Shown piece by piece: positions 17,358 to 25,863 of a stretch of 64,000 nt of DNA. Positions within the stretch are counted from its first letter, which is position 1; each line of letters starts with the position of its first letter. A model generated the notes under the pieces. That model did no database searches. It was not told where the DNA came from and saw only the letters and a list, made by a program, of their open reading frames with translations. The translations under genes and the position numbers were made by a program. Origin of the DNA: Sporolactobacillus terrae DSM 11697 (GTDB lineage: Bacteria > Bacillota > Bacilli > Bacillales > Sporolactobacillaceae); contig NZ_JFZC01000004.1 of NCBI RefSeq assembly GCF_000648615.1, forward strand, positions 80,959-144,958. The letters are read 5' to 3'.

Positions 17358-17681
17358 TTATTTTCTCGTCCACCGATCCTTGTCGCGCGTTTGGAATTTA
17401 TCCAACACCGTTGTTAAAGCTTGTCCTAAATCAATATGCAGACTGTTCGCCATGCAGATGACGACAAAGAGCAAGTCGCCAAGCTCTTCTTCAACGGTTT
17501 TTTCAGCTTCGGTCGGTTTCTTCTTCTTCTCGCCATAATAATGATTTATTTCTCTTGCCAGTTCGCCGAGTTCTTCCGTCAATCGAGCGGTAAGCGCAAG
17601 CGGCGAAAAATAACCCTCTTTAAATTGACCGATGTATGCATCGACATCATCTTGAAACGTTTTCAATGTTTTCTGTTCCAT
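17358..17681 (-). CDS. ypjD: MazG-like nucleotide pyrophosphohydrolase (YpjD family)
   Basis: A 107-residue all-helical protein with the MazG-type metal-binding pattern E-x3-E...E-x3-D, visible as LTEELGELAREINHYYG followed by VEEELGDLLFVVICMAN. The family hydrolyses nucleoside triphosphates to monophosphates, usually non-canonical or excess ones. It has a good ribosome site (GGGGTGAGGG) and sits upstream of dapB as in B. subtilis ypjD-dapB-mgsA. The exact nucleotide substrate cannot be read from the sequence. Confidence 0.88.
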   Translation of the reverse strand: MEQKTLKTFQDDVDAYIGQFKEGYFSPLALTARLTEELGELAREINHYYGEKKKKPTEAEKTVEEELGDLLFVVICMANSLHIDLGQALTTVLDKFQTRDKDRWTRK

Positions 17682-17893
17682 AACAATCCCTCACCCCTGT
17701 TCCATTTTAGCGAAAAAAGAGCGGTATGCCAAAAAAAAACACTAATTGCAGTTGGATTATACCACTGTTTTCCACCCGATGAAAATCATACAAAGCAATT
17801 GTTTTTATAATTGCTGCCTCATGTGTATTGAAGTATTATTTTGTAAACCGTATGATTAAGGTTGCGACTTTGATACGAAAGGGCTGTAGGTAC

Positions 17894-18790
17894 ATGAAAC
17901 TCAATTTACAAGCAAAAAATATTCTCTTTATTCTGCTTGGGGCAGCCGTGTTTTCATTTGGGTTAGTGAATTTCAATATGAAAAATACATTGGCCGAGGG
18001 CGGGGTTACCGGCATTAACCTGATTTTATATAATTTATTATCGTTTGATCCTGCTGTAAGCAATATTGTGATTAATATTCCATTATTTTTCGCGGGCTGG
18101 CGATTCTTTCGGAGAAATGAATTTATTTATACATTGATTGGAACGTTCTCCCTCTCCGTGTTCCTTTTTATCTTTCAGCATTGGATTACCTTTGATTTTT
18201 CATTAAAGCATGATCTTCTCCTTGCTGCGCTCTTTGCCGGCGCTTTCATCGGCAGTGGACTGGGAATCATTTTTCGCTATGGGGGAACTACCGGCGGCAC
18301 GGATATCATTGCTCGAATTACCCATAAAAAATATGGGTGGGCGATGAGCAAAACGATGCTTGTACTTGACGCGGTCATCATTGTTCTTTCACTGTGCTAC
18401 TTGGACTATCGTCAAATGATGTACACATTGGTCGCTGTGTTTGTTGGTGCGCGTATGATTGATGTGATTCAAAAAGGTGCCTATGCCGCTAAAGCGGTTA
18501 TGATTTTCTCGAAACAAAGCGATCGGATTGCGGATCAAATCATTCAATTGTTCGATCGAAGTGTTACGCTCATTGACGGAAAGGGCGGCTACACGGGAAG
18601 GAAGATGAATATACTGTATTGTGTTGTCAGCTCCAATGAAGTGTTCCGCTTAAAAAGCTTGATCCATGAAGTTGATCCCAACGCCTTTGTGACGGTCAAT
18701 GACGTTCATGAAGTGTTCGGAGAAGGATTTTCGATCAATGATGCCGATAACGGATTAAATCAGCGGCAGCCTGAAAAAAACAATAAATGA
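17894..18790 (+). CDS. YitT family membrane protein (YpjC-like) with C-terminal DUF2179
   Basis: A 298-residue protein with about six N-terminal transmembrane helices (residues 10-190) and a cytoplasmic DUF2179 domain (about 220-285, GGYTGRKMNILYCVVSSNEVFRLK). The conserved GGTTGGTDIIARI loop is present. AAAGGG stands ten bases before the chosen ATG; a TTG-started extension to 17828 has no support. The family resembles B. subtilis YpjC, which lies next to the MazG-like gene there; here the gene is divergent from it. Its transport or sensing role is unknown. Confidence 0.85.
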   Translation: MKLNLQAKNILFILLGAAVFSFGLVNFNMKNTLAEGGVTGINLILYNLLSFDPAVSNIVINIPLFFAGWRFFRRNEFIYTLIGTFSLSVFLFIFQHWITFDFSLKHDLLLAALFAGAFIGSGLGIIFRYGGTTGGTDIIARITHKKYGWAMSKTMLVLDAVIIVLSLCYLDYRQMMYTLVAVFVGARMIDVIQKGAYAAKAVMIFSKQSDRIADQIIQLFDRSVTLIDGKGGYTGRKMNILYCVVSSNEVFRLKSLIHEVDPNAFVTVNDVHEVFGEGFSINDADNGLNQRQPEKNNK

Positions 18791-18830
18791 AACGCATGAT
18801 CCGATGGAGCAGTTATACGCGGTTTAACTA

Positions 18831-18866
18831 AAAACAGATCGAGCATGATCGCTCGATCTGTTTTTT
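18831..18866 (+). terminator. Terminator after the YitT-family gene
   Basis: ACAGATCGAGC and GCTCGATCTGT form an 11-base-pair stem with a short loop, followed by TTTTTT on the plus strand. The A-run before the stem lets it work from both sides, but the U tract on the plus strand is better. Confidence 0.88.
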
Positions 18867-18952
18867 CTCACAGAATAAGAAGTATACAATTTTTGGCAAA
18901 TCCTAAACGCATGAAGCCCATGTGCACATAGGCGGCTCGAAACTATTTTTCG

Positions 18953-20500
18953 TTAAAGGAGCGGATTTACTCGTATTTCTGCTGCCTGTTCAAAAGAATA
19001 GGCCAATTCGATTAAGCGCGGTTCACTGTACGCCATGCCGACAAAGGTGATTCCAACCGGTTCACCGGCAGAGGTATAACCGGCGGGAACGGTAATCGAA
19101 GGATATCCGGCTTTTGCCGCAATATCCGATCCCTGATAATCAGCAAAGATCAGCGCATCCAGTTTGCGCGTTTTTATCACGGCATCTATACCTTCTTTTC
19201 TTGACAGCCGCAAGTCTTCCGCACGGTCAACAAGATACTGACGCTCGCTAAGGTCGCCGCTTCGCTGATCTGCCTTTTCTAATAGGCTTTGCCCATAGGC
19301 TAATGCCTGATCCGCGTGCGCCTTATTGAACGCAATCAGTTCAGAGAGCGTATGTACCGGAACGTCATCAGACAATTGGTGTAAGTAGCGATTCATATCA
19401 TATTTAAATTCCTGCAGCATGACTGAGGATTCGCGGTTTTCTAACGAATCGGTTGACGGGATGACCGCCGGATCAACAATATATGCACCTTTATCACGCA
19501 TACGGTCAAGCGCACGGTTAATCAATGCGGCTTTTTCATCACTCACTGAATCCAAGAAGCGCCGATCAATCCCCAGACGGGCATTCTTTAACGCACCGCG
19601 TTTTAAAAAGACGGTATAATCTTTGGCAACATCGCCCTGGCTCCAAATCGTCTCTTCGTCATCTTCATCCATTCCCGTCATTGCATTGAACAAAAGCACG
19701 GCATCTTGCACCGTGCGCGCAATCGGTCCTGCAGTATCCTGACTGTGTGAAATCGGCACAATGCCGCTCCGGCTTACCACGCCGATCGTTGGCTTTATGC
19801 CGACTAGTGAATGGTAAGCGGCCGGGCAGATTATAGAACCGGAAGTCTCTGTACCGATGCCAACAGCGGCTAAATTGGCAGCAACCGCAGCGGCCGTTCC
19901 GCTGCTTGAGCCGCCAACATCAAACGACGCGCCATACGGATTGCGGACTTGTCCACCAAGCGAACTGTAACCATTAGGCATTTCCTCTGAAACAAAATTA
20001 GCAAGTTCTGTAAGATTTGCTTTTCCGAGAATGATTGCCCCCGCTTTTTTCAGCTGAGTGACCACAAAAGCATCTTTTGCAGCATGATTGTTCTGCAAAG
20101 CGATTGCCCCCGCGGTCGTGTGCATCGCGCCTGCTGTATTAATATTATCTTTAACGATCACAGGAATCCCGAAGAGAGGGCCAACATCTTTCGTAACTGA
20201 CCGTTTTACATCGCATGCTTCCGCATCATGCAGGACATCCGGATTCACTTCTAAAACCGAATTTAATGTTGGCCCGTCTTTATCAAAGCGTTCAATACGA
20301 TCCAAGTAGATCTGCACCAGCTCTTTTGAAGTCACTTGCCCAATCTTTAACGCTTTTTGCATTCTACTGATCGTCATTTCTTCAATTTCAAACGGTTTTC
20401 GTTTTGCAGCTTCTTGACGAAGGTACATTCCCGCAGTTACTGCTGCTGCGGCTGCACCCGTTAAGGCTGCTGCAAAGGCAAACGTTCTCTTTTTTGACAT
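18953..20500 (-). CDS. Amidase-signature-family hydrolase with N-terminal membrane anchor
   Basis: A 515-residue protein. Residues 5-25 form a hydrophobic signal or anchor (FAFAAALTGAAAAAVTAG). The amidase signature follows, with the Ser-cisSer-Lys triad: Lys in VIVKDNINTAG, and the two serines in GGSSSGTAAAV and IGTETSGSI. The family hydrolyses amides such as peptide amides or acyl amides; specificity is not evident. The GatA role is unlikely because gatB and gatC are absent and an export signal is present. The start ATG at 20498-20500 has GGAGTG upstream; a GTG three codons earlier overlaps that site. Confidence 0.87.
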   Translation of the reverse strand: MSKKRTFAFAAALTGAAAAAVTAGMYLRQEAAKRKPFEIEEMTISRMQKALKIGQVTSKELVQIYLDRIERFDKDGPTLNSVLEVNPDVLHDAEACDVKRSVTKDVGPLFGIPVIVKDNINTAGAMHTTAGAIALQNNHAAKDAFVVTQLKKAGAIILGKANLTELANFVSEEMPNGYSSLGGQVRNPYGASFDVGGSSSGTAAAVAANLAAVGIGTETSGSIICPAAYHSLVGIKPTIGVVSRSGIVPISHSQDTAGPIARTVQDAVLLFNAMTGMDEDDEETIWSQGDVAKDYTVFLKRGALKNARLGIDRRFLDSVSDEKAALINRALDRMRDKGAYIVDPAVIPSTDSLENRESSVMLQEFKYDMNRYLHQLSDDVPVHTLSELIAFNKAHADQALAYGQSLLEKADQRSGDLSERQYLVDRAEDLRLSRKEGIDAVIKTRKLDALIFADYQGSDIAAKAGYPSITVPAGYTSAGEPVGITFVGMAYSEPRLIELAYSFEQAAEIRVNPLL

Positions 20501-20620
20501 GAGGTTCACTCCATTGATCGATTTGCTTAATTTATGTAAAGCCTGTCTGCAAATTTAACCTCATCTTACCGTTTCAAACCGAAACTTGCAAGAATGGACA
20601 ATATCATTGAGCTTAAGTTC

Positions 20621-20653
20621 AAAAAAAGAACTTAAGGCATTCCCCTTAAGTTC
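20621..20653 (-). terminator. Terminator after the Sm-like protein gene
   Basis: On the minus strand GAACTTAAGG and CCTTAAGTTC form a perfect 10-base-pair stem with a six-base loop, followed by seven T. It lies 40 bases beyond the stop of the gene at 20693. Confidence 0.88.
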
Positions 20654-20692
20654 GATCAATAGATATCGGTTTAGTTCACTCTTGTTGCGGAT

Positions 20693-21022
20693 TCAGTCAT
20701 TCTTGTCGTAAGGTGAACACCCTGAGTCTTTAAAGCGCGGTTCGAATGATTTAATCGCAACCACATCATCGAGACAGATATCGATTGTGGAAACAAAATG
20801 ACGCTCACAGTCAAACAAAGTCAACACATTTTTAGAAACCCCGGCGAAATAGCCTGTGACTGGTTTTGAACTTTTCAAGAAGACCTTAACAAAATCATTC
20901 TTTGAAATGCCTTCCAGTAATTTTTTGCCGCAATCGCGATCGCGACGGCCATAGTCACCACCGTAATTATCTCCACACCCGCAACCGGACTGAGTTCCAT
21001 ATACGAAGTTATTCCAACCCAT
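20693..21022 (-). CDS. Cys/Gly-rich protein with Sm-like C-terminal domain, possibly spore-surface
   Basis: A 109-residue protein. The first 32 residues are rich in Gly, Tyr, Asp and Cys (CGCGDNYGGDYGRRDRDCG). Residues 36-95 look like a short beta barrel: NDFVKVFLKSSKPVTGYF, SKNVLTLFD, VSTIDICLDDVVAIKSF, the strand pattern of Sm/Hfq-like or DUF2642-like spore proteins. It is monocistronic with its own terminator. A coat role is inferred from composition only; an RNA-binding role is possible but not supported by specific residues. Confidence 0.6.
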   Translation of the reverse strand: MGWNNFVYGTQSGCGCGDNYGGDYGRRDRDCGKKLLEGISKNDFVKVFLKSSKPVTGYFAGVSKNVLTLFDCERHFVSTIDICLDDVVAIKSFEPRFKDSGCSPYDKND

Positions 21023-21238
21023 AGAATTACTCCTTCCTGATTCTTTATTGATCTTACATAAATAGCTTATGTGCCAACGGCTTAAAAGTTAGGGACAAAG
21101 TATCCAATATATCTGCGTAATTTTCGAGCCTTTTGCCACAAAGCAGCGATTCCAGACAAATAAGATTGCATTTCAATTGATAAAGCGGATACATTTATGG
21201 TTCAATGAAAGAAAAGAGAATAGAATCGAGGGCTGACA

Positions 21239-21514
21239 ATGGAATTAAAAAAAGGAACGAACCGTTTTTATATGCTTGATGGTGACAAAGAGATTGGTGA
21301 AGTCACCTTCACTGAAGATCAACCTGCAGTATTGAGCATTAATCATACCTTCGTCGATTCGAATTACCGCGGAAAGGGCATTGCACAGCAATTAATTCAA
21401 GCAGTTGTTGCTTTAGCTAGGGACGACCAAAAAAAGATTAATCCCGTTTGTTCTTATGCACAGGCATTCTTCAAACGAAATAAAGACTATGCTGCAATTG
21501 AATATCATCGATAA
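21239..21514 (+). CDS. Short GNAT-type N-acetyltransferase (YjdJ/YidJ-like)
   Basis: A 91-residue protein of the small acetyltransferase group. It has the acetyl-CoA pyrophosphate-binding motif YRGKGIAQQLI and the strand pattern LSINHTFVDSNYRG before it; the late CSYAQAFFKRN is typical. These proteins transfer acetyl groups to unknown small or protein acceptors. GAGGGCTGACA precedes the ATG. The stop is followed in the same frame by 57 further codons without a stop (see the next entry). Confidence 0.85.
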   Translation: MELKKGTNRFYMLDGDKEIGEVTFTEDQPAVLSINHTFVDSNYRGKGIAQQLIQAVVALARDDQKKINPVCSYAQAFFKRNKDYAAIEYHR

Positions 21515-21688
21515 GAAAAACTAGGCTATGCCTACATCAACAACATGCTTGAACGGCACTTCAGCTTCTCGCTGGCATCGGAGCGTTTTCATGTCTGTAA
21601 CGGACTTCGTGATGAAGGGATGCTGATCATCGTACCAGCAAAGCTAAATCATACTTTCTGTAACGATAAAAAGACGGGTTGGCAATAG
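21515..21688 (+). pseudogene. In-frame open segment after the GNAT stop, possible gene fragment
   Basis: Directly after the TAA of the acetyltransferase gene the same frame continues EKLGYAYINNMLERHFSF, then SERFHVCNGLRDEGMLIIVP, and ends at TAG 21686-21688. The composition is protein-like, but there is no ribosome site before its only early ATG. It may be a fragment of a second gene or a former C-terminal extension. I do not recognise a family. Confidence 0.3.
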
Positions 21689-21703
21689 CCACCCCGTCTT
21701 TTT
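21668..21703. terminator. Bidirectional terminator between converging genes
   Basis: AAAAAGACGGG and CCCGTCTTTTT form an 11-base-pair stem around a 14-base loop. It serves the acetyltransferase gene on the plus strand and the MerR-like gene on the minus strand, whose last codons overlap it. Confidence 0.88.
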
Positions 21704-22220
21704 ATTGACCTAAGATTTTGGCAAACAATCCTTTCTTATGCCTTTTTTTCTCTTCCGTCAGCTCTCTCAAGTGCAGCATCAGCTGCTTGTCTCTAAGCTC
21801 AATTCTGCGTTCAAGTTCAGTACTAAAGTTTTTCATCACTTGATTTGCTGCCTGTTCAGCCGCAGAGGCGGCAACTTCTTCAATCATGGAATGGATTTGC
21901 GGATCGGGCAAAAAAACTTTTTTACGGGCCTGAGGCAGTACGGTCTCTTCAATGGCTGGCAGATTACTCTTTTCTATTGCCTTGCATAGTAATTGCGCCG
22001 CCTCATCAATGGTCACATCATTTTTAACTTTTTGGAGTAATTTTTCAATCATCTCCAGATTTTCTTGGAAATAGATCCGTTGATTGCTTTTATTACGTGT
22101 AAATTGATAACCATGTTTTTCTAAAGCCATCGTCAAATGTCTGAGTTTATTTTTGGTAATTCCTAATTTTTCAGCAGCAAGTTTTGTGAAAAAACCGATC
22201 GATTCTTCGTCCGCACGCAT
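21702..22220 (-). CDS. MerR-like DNA-binding protein with DUF3967 coiled-coil tail
   Basis: A 172-residue protein. Residues 8-55 form a MerR-type helix-turn-helix (AAEKLGITKNKLRHLTMALEKHG, with NQRIYFQEN as the wing). Residues 120-160 form a coiled coil ending in the DUF3967 pattern ERRIELRDKQLMLHLREL. There is no ligand-binding region of a classic MerR regulator. Proteins of this layout are common on Bacillus plasmids and phages and resemble the chromosome-anchoring protein RacA in plan. AAGGAGGGAC gives a strong start. The role is unknown; partition or anchoring is inference. Confidence 0.7.
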   Translation of the reverse strand: MRADEESIGFFTKLAAEKLGITKNKLRHLTMALEKHGYQFTRNKSNQRIYFQENLEMIEKLLQKVKNDVTIDEAAQLLCKAIEKSNLPAIEETVLPQARKKVFLPDPQIHSMIEEVAASAAEQAANQVMKNFSTELERRIELRDKQLMLHLRELTEEKKRHKKGLFAKILGQ

Positions 22221-22336
22221 TAAAGTCCCTCCTTAATGAGTCTATAAGTATATGCTACTTATAGAGTTACACATTGAGGTCCTCTTTTCCTATTCGCTTT
22301 GCGATCATTCGTCAAAGACTTATCGACGATATTTGA

Positions 22337-23320
22337 TTAAAACAGCCAATGTTGGACAAATAGTGAGACAATTGCCAGCACAATCCAGCATATCAATCCA
22401 AGAAAGATCGGTCGAATTCCGTTTTTCAGCAGCTTGACAAAGTTCGTATTCAGCCCGATACAGACCATGGCCATGACCATCATATATTTCCCAGTTACTG
22501 TCAAAGCGTCCGTTAAACCTTGTGGTAATGAAAAAACAGTCGTCATGACGGATGCAGCTGCAAATCCAAGCACAAACCAAGGAAAGATTTTTGAAAAACG
22601 ATAGGATCCGGCCTGTCCGCTGCTCTTTCGTGCAAAAATGAATGCGAGTGCCAGCGTTACCGGAATAATCATCAAGGTCCGCGTCAGCTTGACAATGACC
22701 GCCAAATTGCCCGCATCATGACTGTATGTATATCCTGCTGCCACAACAGACGATGTATCATTAATTGCCGTTCCTGCCCATAAACCAAATTGGTCATTAC
22801 TCATGCCAAATAAGTGACCTAGAAATGGAAATAAAAAAGCAGCAATGACATTAAAAAGGAAAATTGTGGAGATGGCATGCGCGACTTCCTCATCTTTCGC
22901 ACGAATAACCGGAGCGGCAGCCGCAATTGCTGATCCGCCGCAAATTGCCGTTCCCACAGCAATTAATGTCGTTGTTCGTCCTTCAGTCCGCAGCAGCTTC
23001 CCTGCGAGATATGCACCGAGAAAGGCTGCAGTCAAGGTGAAGATCATCAGGAGCAGGGTTTGTCCACCAACATGGAGGATATCGAACAAGTTCAACCCGA
23101 ACCCCATTAGAATAATGGCATACTGAAGGACCTTCTTGCTCGTGAAGACAACTCCAGGATGCCAAACTGCCGGCCTCTTCCAAAAGGAGAGAATCAAGCC
23201 AAGCAAAATGCCGATAACCGGACTGCCGACAATCGGAAAATAGGATCCGACCAGCCATGCGGGAATAGCAAGTCCAGCAGCCAGTCCAATACCCGGAAAT
23301 TTTTCAATAAATGATGACAT
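22337..23320 (-). CDS. YeiH/UPF0324 family membrane transporter
   Basis: A 327-residue protein with about ten transmembrane helices. Family stretches are visible: VLQYAIILMGFGLNL, VGTAICGGSAIAAAAPV, FGLWAGTAINDTSSVVAAG and ICIGLNTNF-like MVCIGLNTNF near the end. The family is annotated as putative sulfate or sulfite exporters, but the substrate is not firmly established. The gene is single; between it and the next gene upstream lies a short palindrome AGCCCTTGAAAGGGC at about 23364-23378. Confidence 0.88.
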   Translation of the reverse strand: MSSFIEKFPGIGLAAGLAIPAWLVGSYFPIVGSPVIGILLGLILSFWKRPAVWHPGVVFTSKKVLQYAIILMGFGLNLFDILHVGGQTLLLMIFTLTAAFLGAYLAGKLLRTEGRTTTLIAVGTAICGGSAIAAAAPVIRAKDEEVAHAISTIFLFNVIAAFLFPFLGHLFGMSNDQFGLWAGTAINDTSSVVAAGYTYSHDAGNLAVIVKLTRTLMIIPVTLALAFIFARKSSGQAGSYRFSKIFPWFVLGFAAASVMTTVFSLPQGLTDALTVTGKYMMVMAMVCIGLNTNFVKLLKNGIRPIFLGLICWIVLAIVSLFVQHWLF

Positions 23321-23578
23321 AAATCAAATCGTTCCCCTTTTTTCTAATAAACATAAAGCAAGCCCTTGAAAGGGCGAACGAATGGGTAAGCTGAGTAACC
23401 CGCTCTCTTATTAAGTTTGAATGCCATTGACTCAAGCGTACACCTCTTTCAAAACGAGCAGCTATTTATGTTTACATCATTCGTTTATTGAAGCTTTTTT
23501 GGTTCAATAAACCCAAAGATTGATTATACACCGAGACCGCGATGTGTGATCAGTGCTACTTTGTCAAACCTGTTAAAA

Positions 23579-23878
23579 TCATACGCTAAATAATGGCGCC
23601 AAGAAAATGAGCAGAACAATCGCTGCAATGATACAAACCGTTTGTTTTGTCGACAGCGCTCTACGCTGCTTTCCGTGAAAAAAATATTTAAATTGAAGCT
23701 TGTTTTGATAAACAAGTAACAAACCGAGTGCTGTTGCACTTAATATCATCAAAAAACCGATCACATTAATTTTAAAATGAAGCAGCGTTTCCATGAAGGT
23801 GATGACAAGAGCAGCAAGCACACAAATCAGACTATGCATTATCCAAGGTCGAAAAGGCACACCCCATTTTCTATTCAT
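23579..23878 (-). CDS. Small membrane protein, unknown function
   Basis: A 99-residue protein with three hydrophobic helices at about 13-30, 39-57 and 80-97, and a basic loop KYFFHGKQRRALSTKQ between the second and third. GGGGGATTCGA directly precedes the ATG. No family is recognised. It lies alone between the YeiH-type transporter and a divergent oxidoreductase gene. Confidence 0.6.
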   Translation of the reverse strand: MNRKWGVPFRPWIMHSLICVLAALVITFMETLLHFKINVIGFLMILSATALGLLLVYQNKLQFKYFFHGKQRRALSTKQTVCIIAAIVLLIFLAPLFSV

Positions 23879-24080
23879 TCGAATCCCCCATTTTGAACTT
23901 AAGGATGTAGCAGTTCACATGTTAAGCTTGTTTTCATTTTATTGCAGTGCGTCTTGATTATGCTGGCATACTGGCGGAAAAGTACTGCTACATAAAAACA
24001 ATCCGTACGGTTCATCCTATAACGGATAAACGAAAATGGCTTCTAACCATTCACGCAGCTTTAAAAAAGGAGGAGAAAAA

Positions 24081-24971
24081 ATGGTTGATACTGTCGTTCA
24101 TGATCCTACAAAAGAATACACATCAAGCACCTATCCGAAACAGGAACAGCCGGCGCCGGGCCTGCAATCGCGTATGACCCCCATTCCTAATTGCGGTGAG
24201 CAGACCTATAAGGGCAGCGGGAAGCTTACAGGAAGGAAGGCACTGATTACCGGCGGAGATTCAGGAATTGCGCGAGCAGCTGCGATTGCTTACGCGCGTG
24301 AAGGTGCTGATGTTGCTATAAGTTATTTACCCTATGAACAGCCCGACGCTGACGAAGTAAAGACGCTCATCGAAAACGCCGGTCAAAAAGCTGTCCTGAT
24401 TCCCGGAGATCTGACAAACGAAGGTTTTTGTCAGCAAATGATCGATCAAACCGTTAAAGCACTGGACGGCTTAGATATACTTGTTCTATCCGCCGGGATG
24501 CAGCAGGCATACGAAAGCATCAGCGATATTCCATCCAATATTCTGATCAAACATTTTGAAACCAATGTTTTCTCCATGTATTGGATTGTAAAAGCGGCAT
24601 TAAAGCATTTGCCAAATGGCGCTTCCATTATTACCACAAGTTCGGTTGAAGCCTACAATCCAAGCCCGGATCTGCTTGCCTATTCGCCGACAAAAAGTGC
24701 CATCGTTGCGTTTACAAAAGGACTTGCCAAACAGTTGATTCATCAAGGAATACGCGTCAATTCAGTTGCTCCCGGTCCCATTTGGACGCCGCTTCAAATA
24801 GCTGGCGGACAATTACAAAAAAACATTGCAAAGTTCGGTCAAGACACAATCTACAAAAGGGCCGGTCAACCTGCAGAATTAGCCGCTGCGTATGTATTGC
24901 TTGCTTCAGCAGAATCCAGTTATGTAACCGGACAAGTTTATGGTGTCACCGGCGGTATCCCTATTGCCTAA
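24081..24971 (+). CDS. SDR family oxidoreductase (YhdF/YdaD-type, general-stress group)
   Basis: A 296-residue short-chain dehydrogenase with the roughly 45-residue N-terminal extension ([20 protein letters not shown]) typical of the YhdF/YdaD group. The nucleotide-binding motif is [10 protein letters not shown], where the third conserved Gly is Ala; this is common in the group. The catalytic residues are Ser in TTSSVEAY, and YSPTKSA with Tyr and Lys. AAGGAGGAG six bases before ATG fixes the start. In B. subtilis such genes belong to the sigma-B regulon, but I see no convincing sigma-B promoter here. The substrate is unknown. Confidence 0.87.
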   Translation: MVDTVVHDPTKEYTSSTYPKQEQPAPGLQSRMTPIPNCGEQTYKGSGKLTGRKALITGGDSGIARAAAIAYAREGADVAISYLPYEQPDADEVKTLIENAGQKAVLIPGDLTNEGFCQQMIDQTVKALDGLDILVLSAGMQQAYESISDIPSNILIKHFETNVFSMYWIVKAALKHLPNGASIITTSSVEAYNPSPDLLAYSPTKSAIVAFTKGLAKQLIHQGIRVNSVAPGPIWTPLQIAGGQLQKNIAKFGQDTIYKRAGQPAELAAAYVLLASAESSYVTGQVYGVTGGIPIA

Positions 24972-24995
24972 TCACAAGCACAAGGAAACGCTCCT

Positions 24996-25036
24996 CGTTT
25001 AACCCGCGGCTCAAAAGTGCGCTGCGGGTTTAAACG
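24996..25036 (+). terminator. Terminator after the SDR gene
   Basis: GTTTAACCCGC and GCGGGTTTAAAC pair with one bulge around a loop of about 18 bases that itself can add GC pairs. A weak T-rich stretch follows. Confidence 0.65.
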
Positions 25037-25177
25037 TGTTTTCCTCCTCACCAAGTCGATCATCATCAAAATTGAATGGAATTGCTGTTTGATACTTTTC
25101 GATTAGTCATTCTGTGCTATACTTTTTTAGTACGCTGGCATGGCTGTACGAATACATAGATTTATGGAGTGTCTCGC

Positions 25178-25612
25178 GTGAAATACAACCCCAAAAAACT
25201 GCCTTTGCGCTTGAAGGCTTTAATCATAACGCTGATCACAATCGGCGTTATTGCAACGGTTCTCATGACAATTGGTGCGCTTTATTTTGGGTTTATTGGC
25301 CTATTTAATTTATTAGGGATTCATTATGATGACTTCAATACGCTCTTTATGTTTACGATCCTTTATTGCGCGTTCAGCCTCATCGGCGAGGTCGTACTCA
25401 AAGGGTTTATTTATGTCGTTCACTACTTCAAAGTAAAAAAATGGCAGATTAAATGGATCTTTCTTTTTCTCACAGCATTTTTTGTAAATATCGCAATCAT
25501 TTCATCGCTTGATGATCAATTGACCGGGATCTATATTCATCCGGAAACCAAATTTATTGTCTCGTTGTTCCTCGCCGCACTCGATCTTGCCATGGAATGG
25601 GACAAAATATGA
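25178..25612 (+). CDS. Four-helix membrane protein, YrvL-like regulatory protein
   Basis: A 144-residue protein with four transmembrane helices at roughly 12-37, 53-75, 88-105 and 120-136. The length, helix spacing and basic N-terminus resemble the YrvL family, a membrane regulator that in B. subtilis restrains the SigO-RsoA sigma system. No such sigma genes are visible in this window, so the function does not follow. The start is GTG at 25178 with GGAG nine bases upstream. A dispersed repeat element begins just after the stop. Confidence 0.5.
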   Translation: MKYNPKKLPLRLKALIITLITIGVIATVLMTIGALYFGFIGLFNLLGIHYDDFNTLFMFTILYCAFSLIGEVVLKGFIYVVHYFKVKKWQIKWIFLFLTAFFVNIAIISSLDDQLTGIYIHPETKFIVSLFLAALDLAMEWDKI

Positions 25613-25618
25613 GGCCTT

Positions 25619-25730
25619 CCCAAAAGGGTATTGGATACTGCGCTCCGGTTGCACGCATCAACAGAGCGCGACCGCGGGCAATTCAGGAGTCTCGCATCTT
25701 CGCACTTAATCCCAAAATAGACGTTTTTGG
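25619..25730. repeat. Dispersed intergenic repeat, family A, long copy
   Basis: It shares CCCAAAAGGGT, TTGGAT, ACTGCGCTCCG-TTGC-CGCAT and CTCGCATCTTCGC-CTTAATCCCAAAATAGAC with the copy at 42314-42387. This copy carries about 40 extra bases (ACAGAGCGCGACCGCGGG...) between the blocks. It is directly after a gene end and has no coding capacity. Confidence 0.75.
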
Positions 25731-25863
25731 TTTCTGCCAAAAAACTGGACTTGATTCGTGAAGATTTGGCCAGGTGTGCATTCGTTCAACAGCTTCAATT
25801 CAGTTAGCGGAACGTTTGCCTTTAAATTCTCATGTTTACATAATTTTATTTCTGTAATTTATT

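Noticed and set aside
23330..23570. Possible riboswitch upstream of the YeiH-type gene
   Set aside because: Only a short palindrome AGCCCTTGAAAGGGC and GC-poor sequence are visible; no S-box, T-box or other consensus fits.
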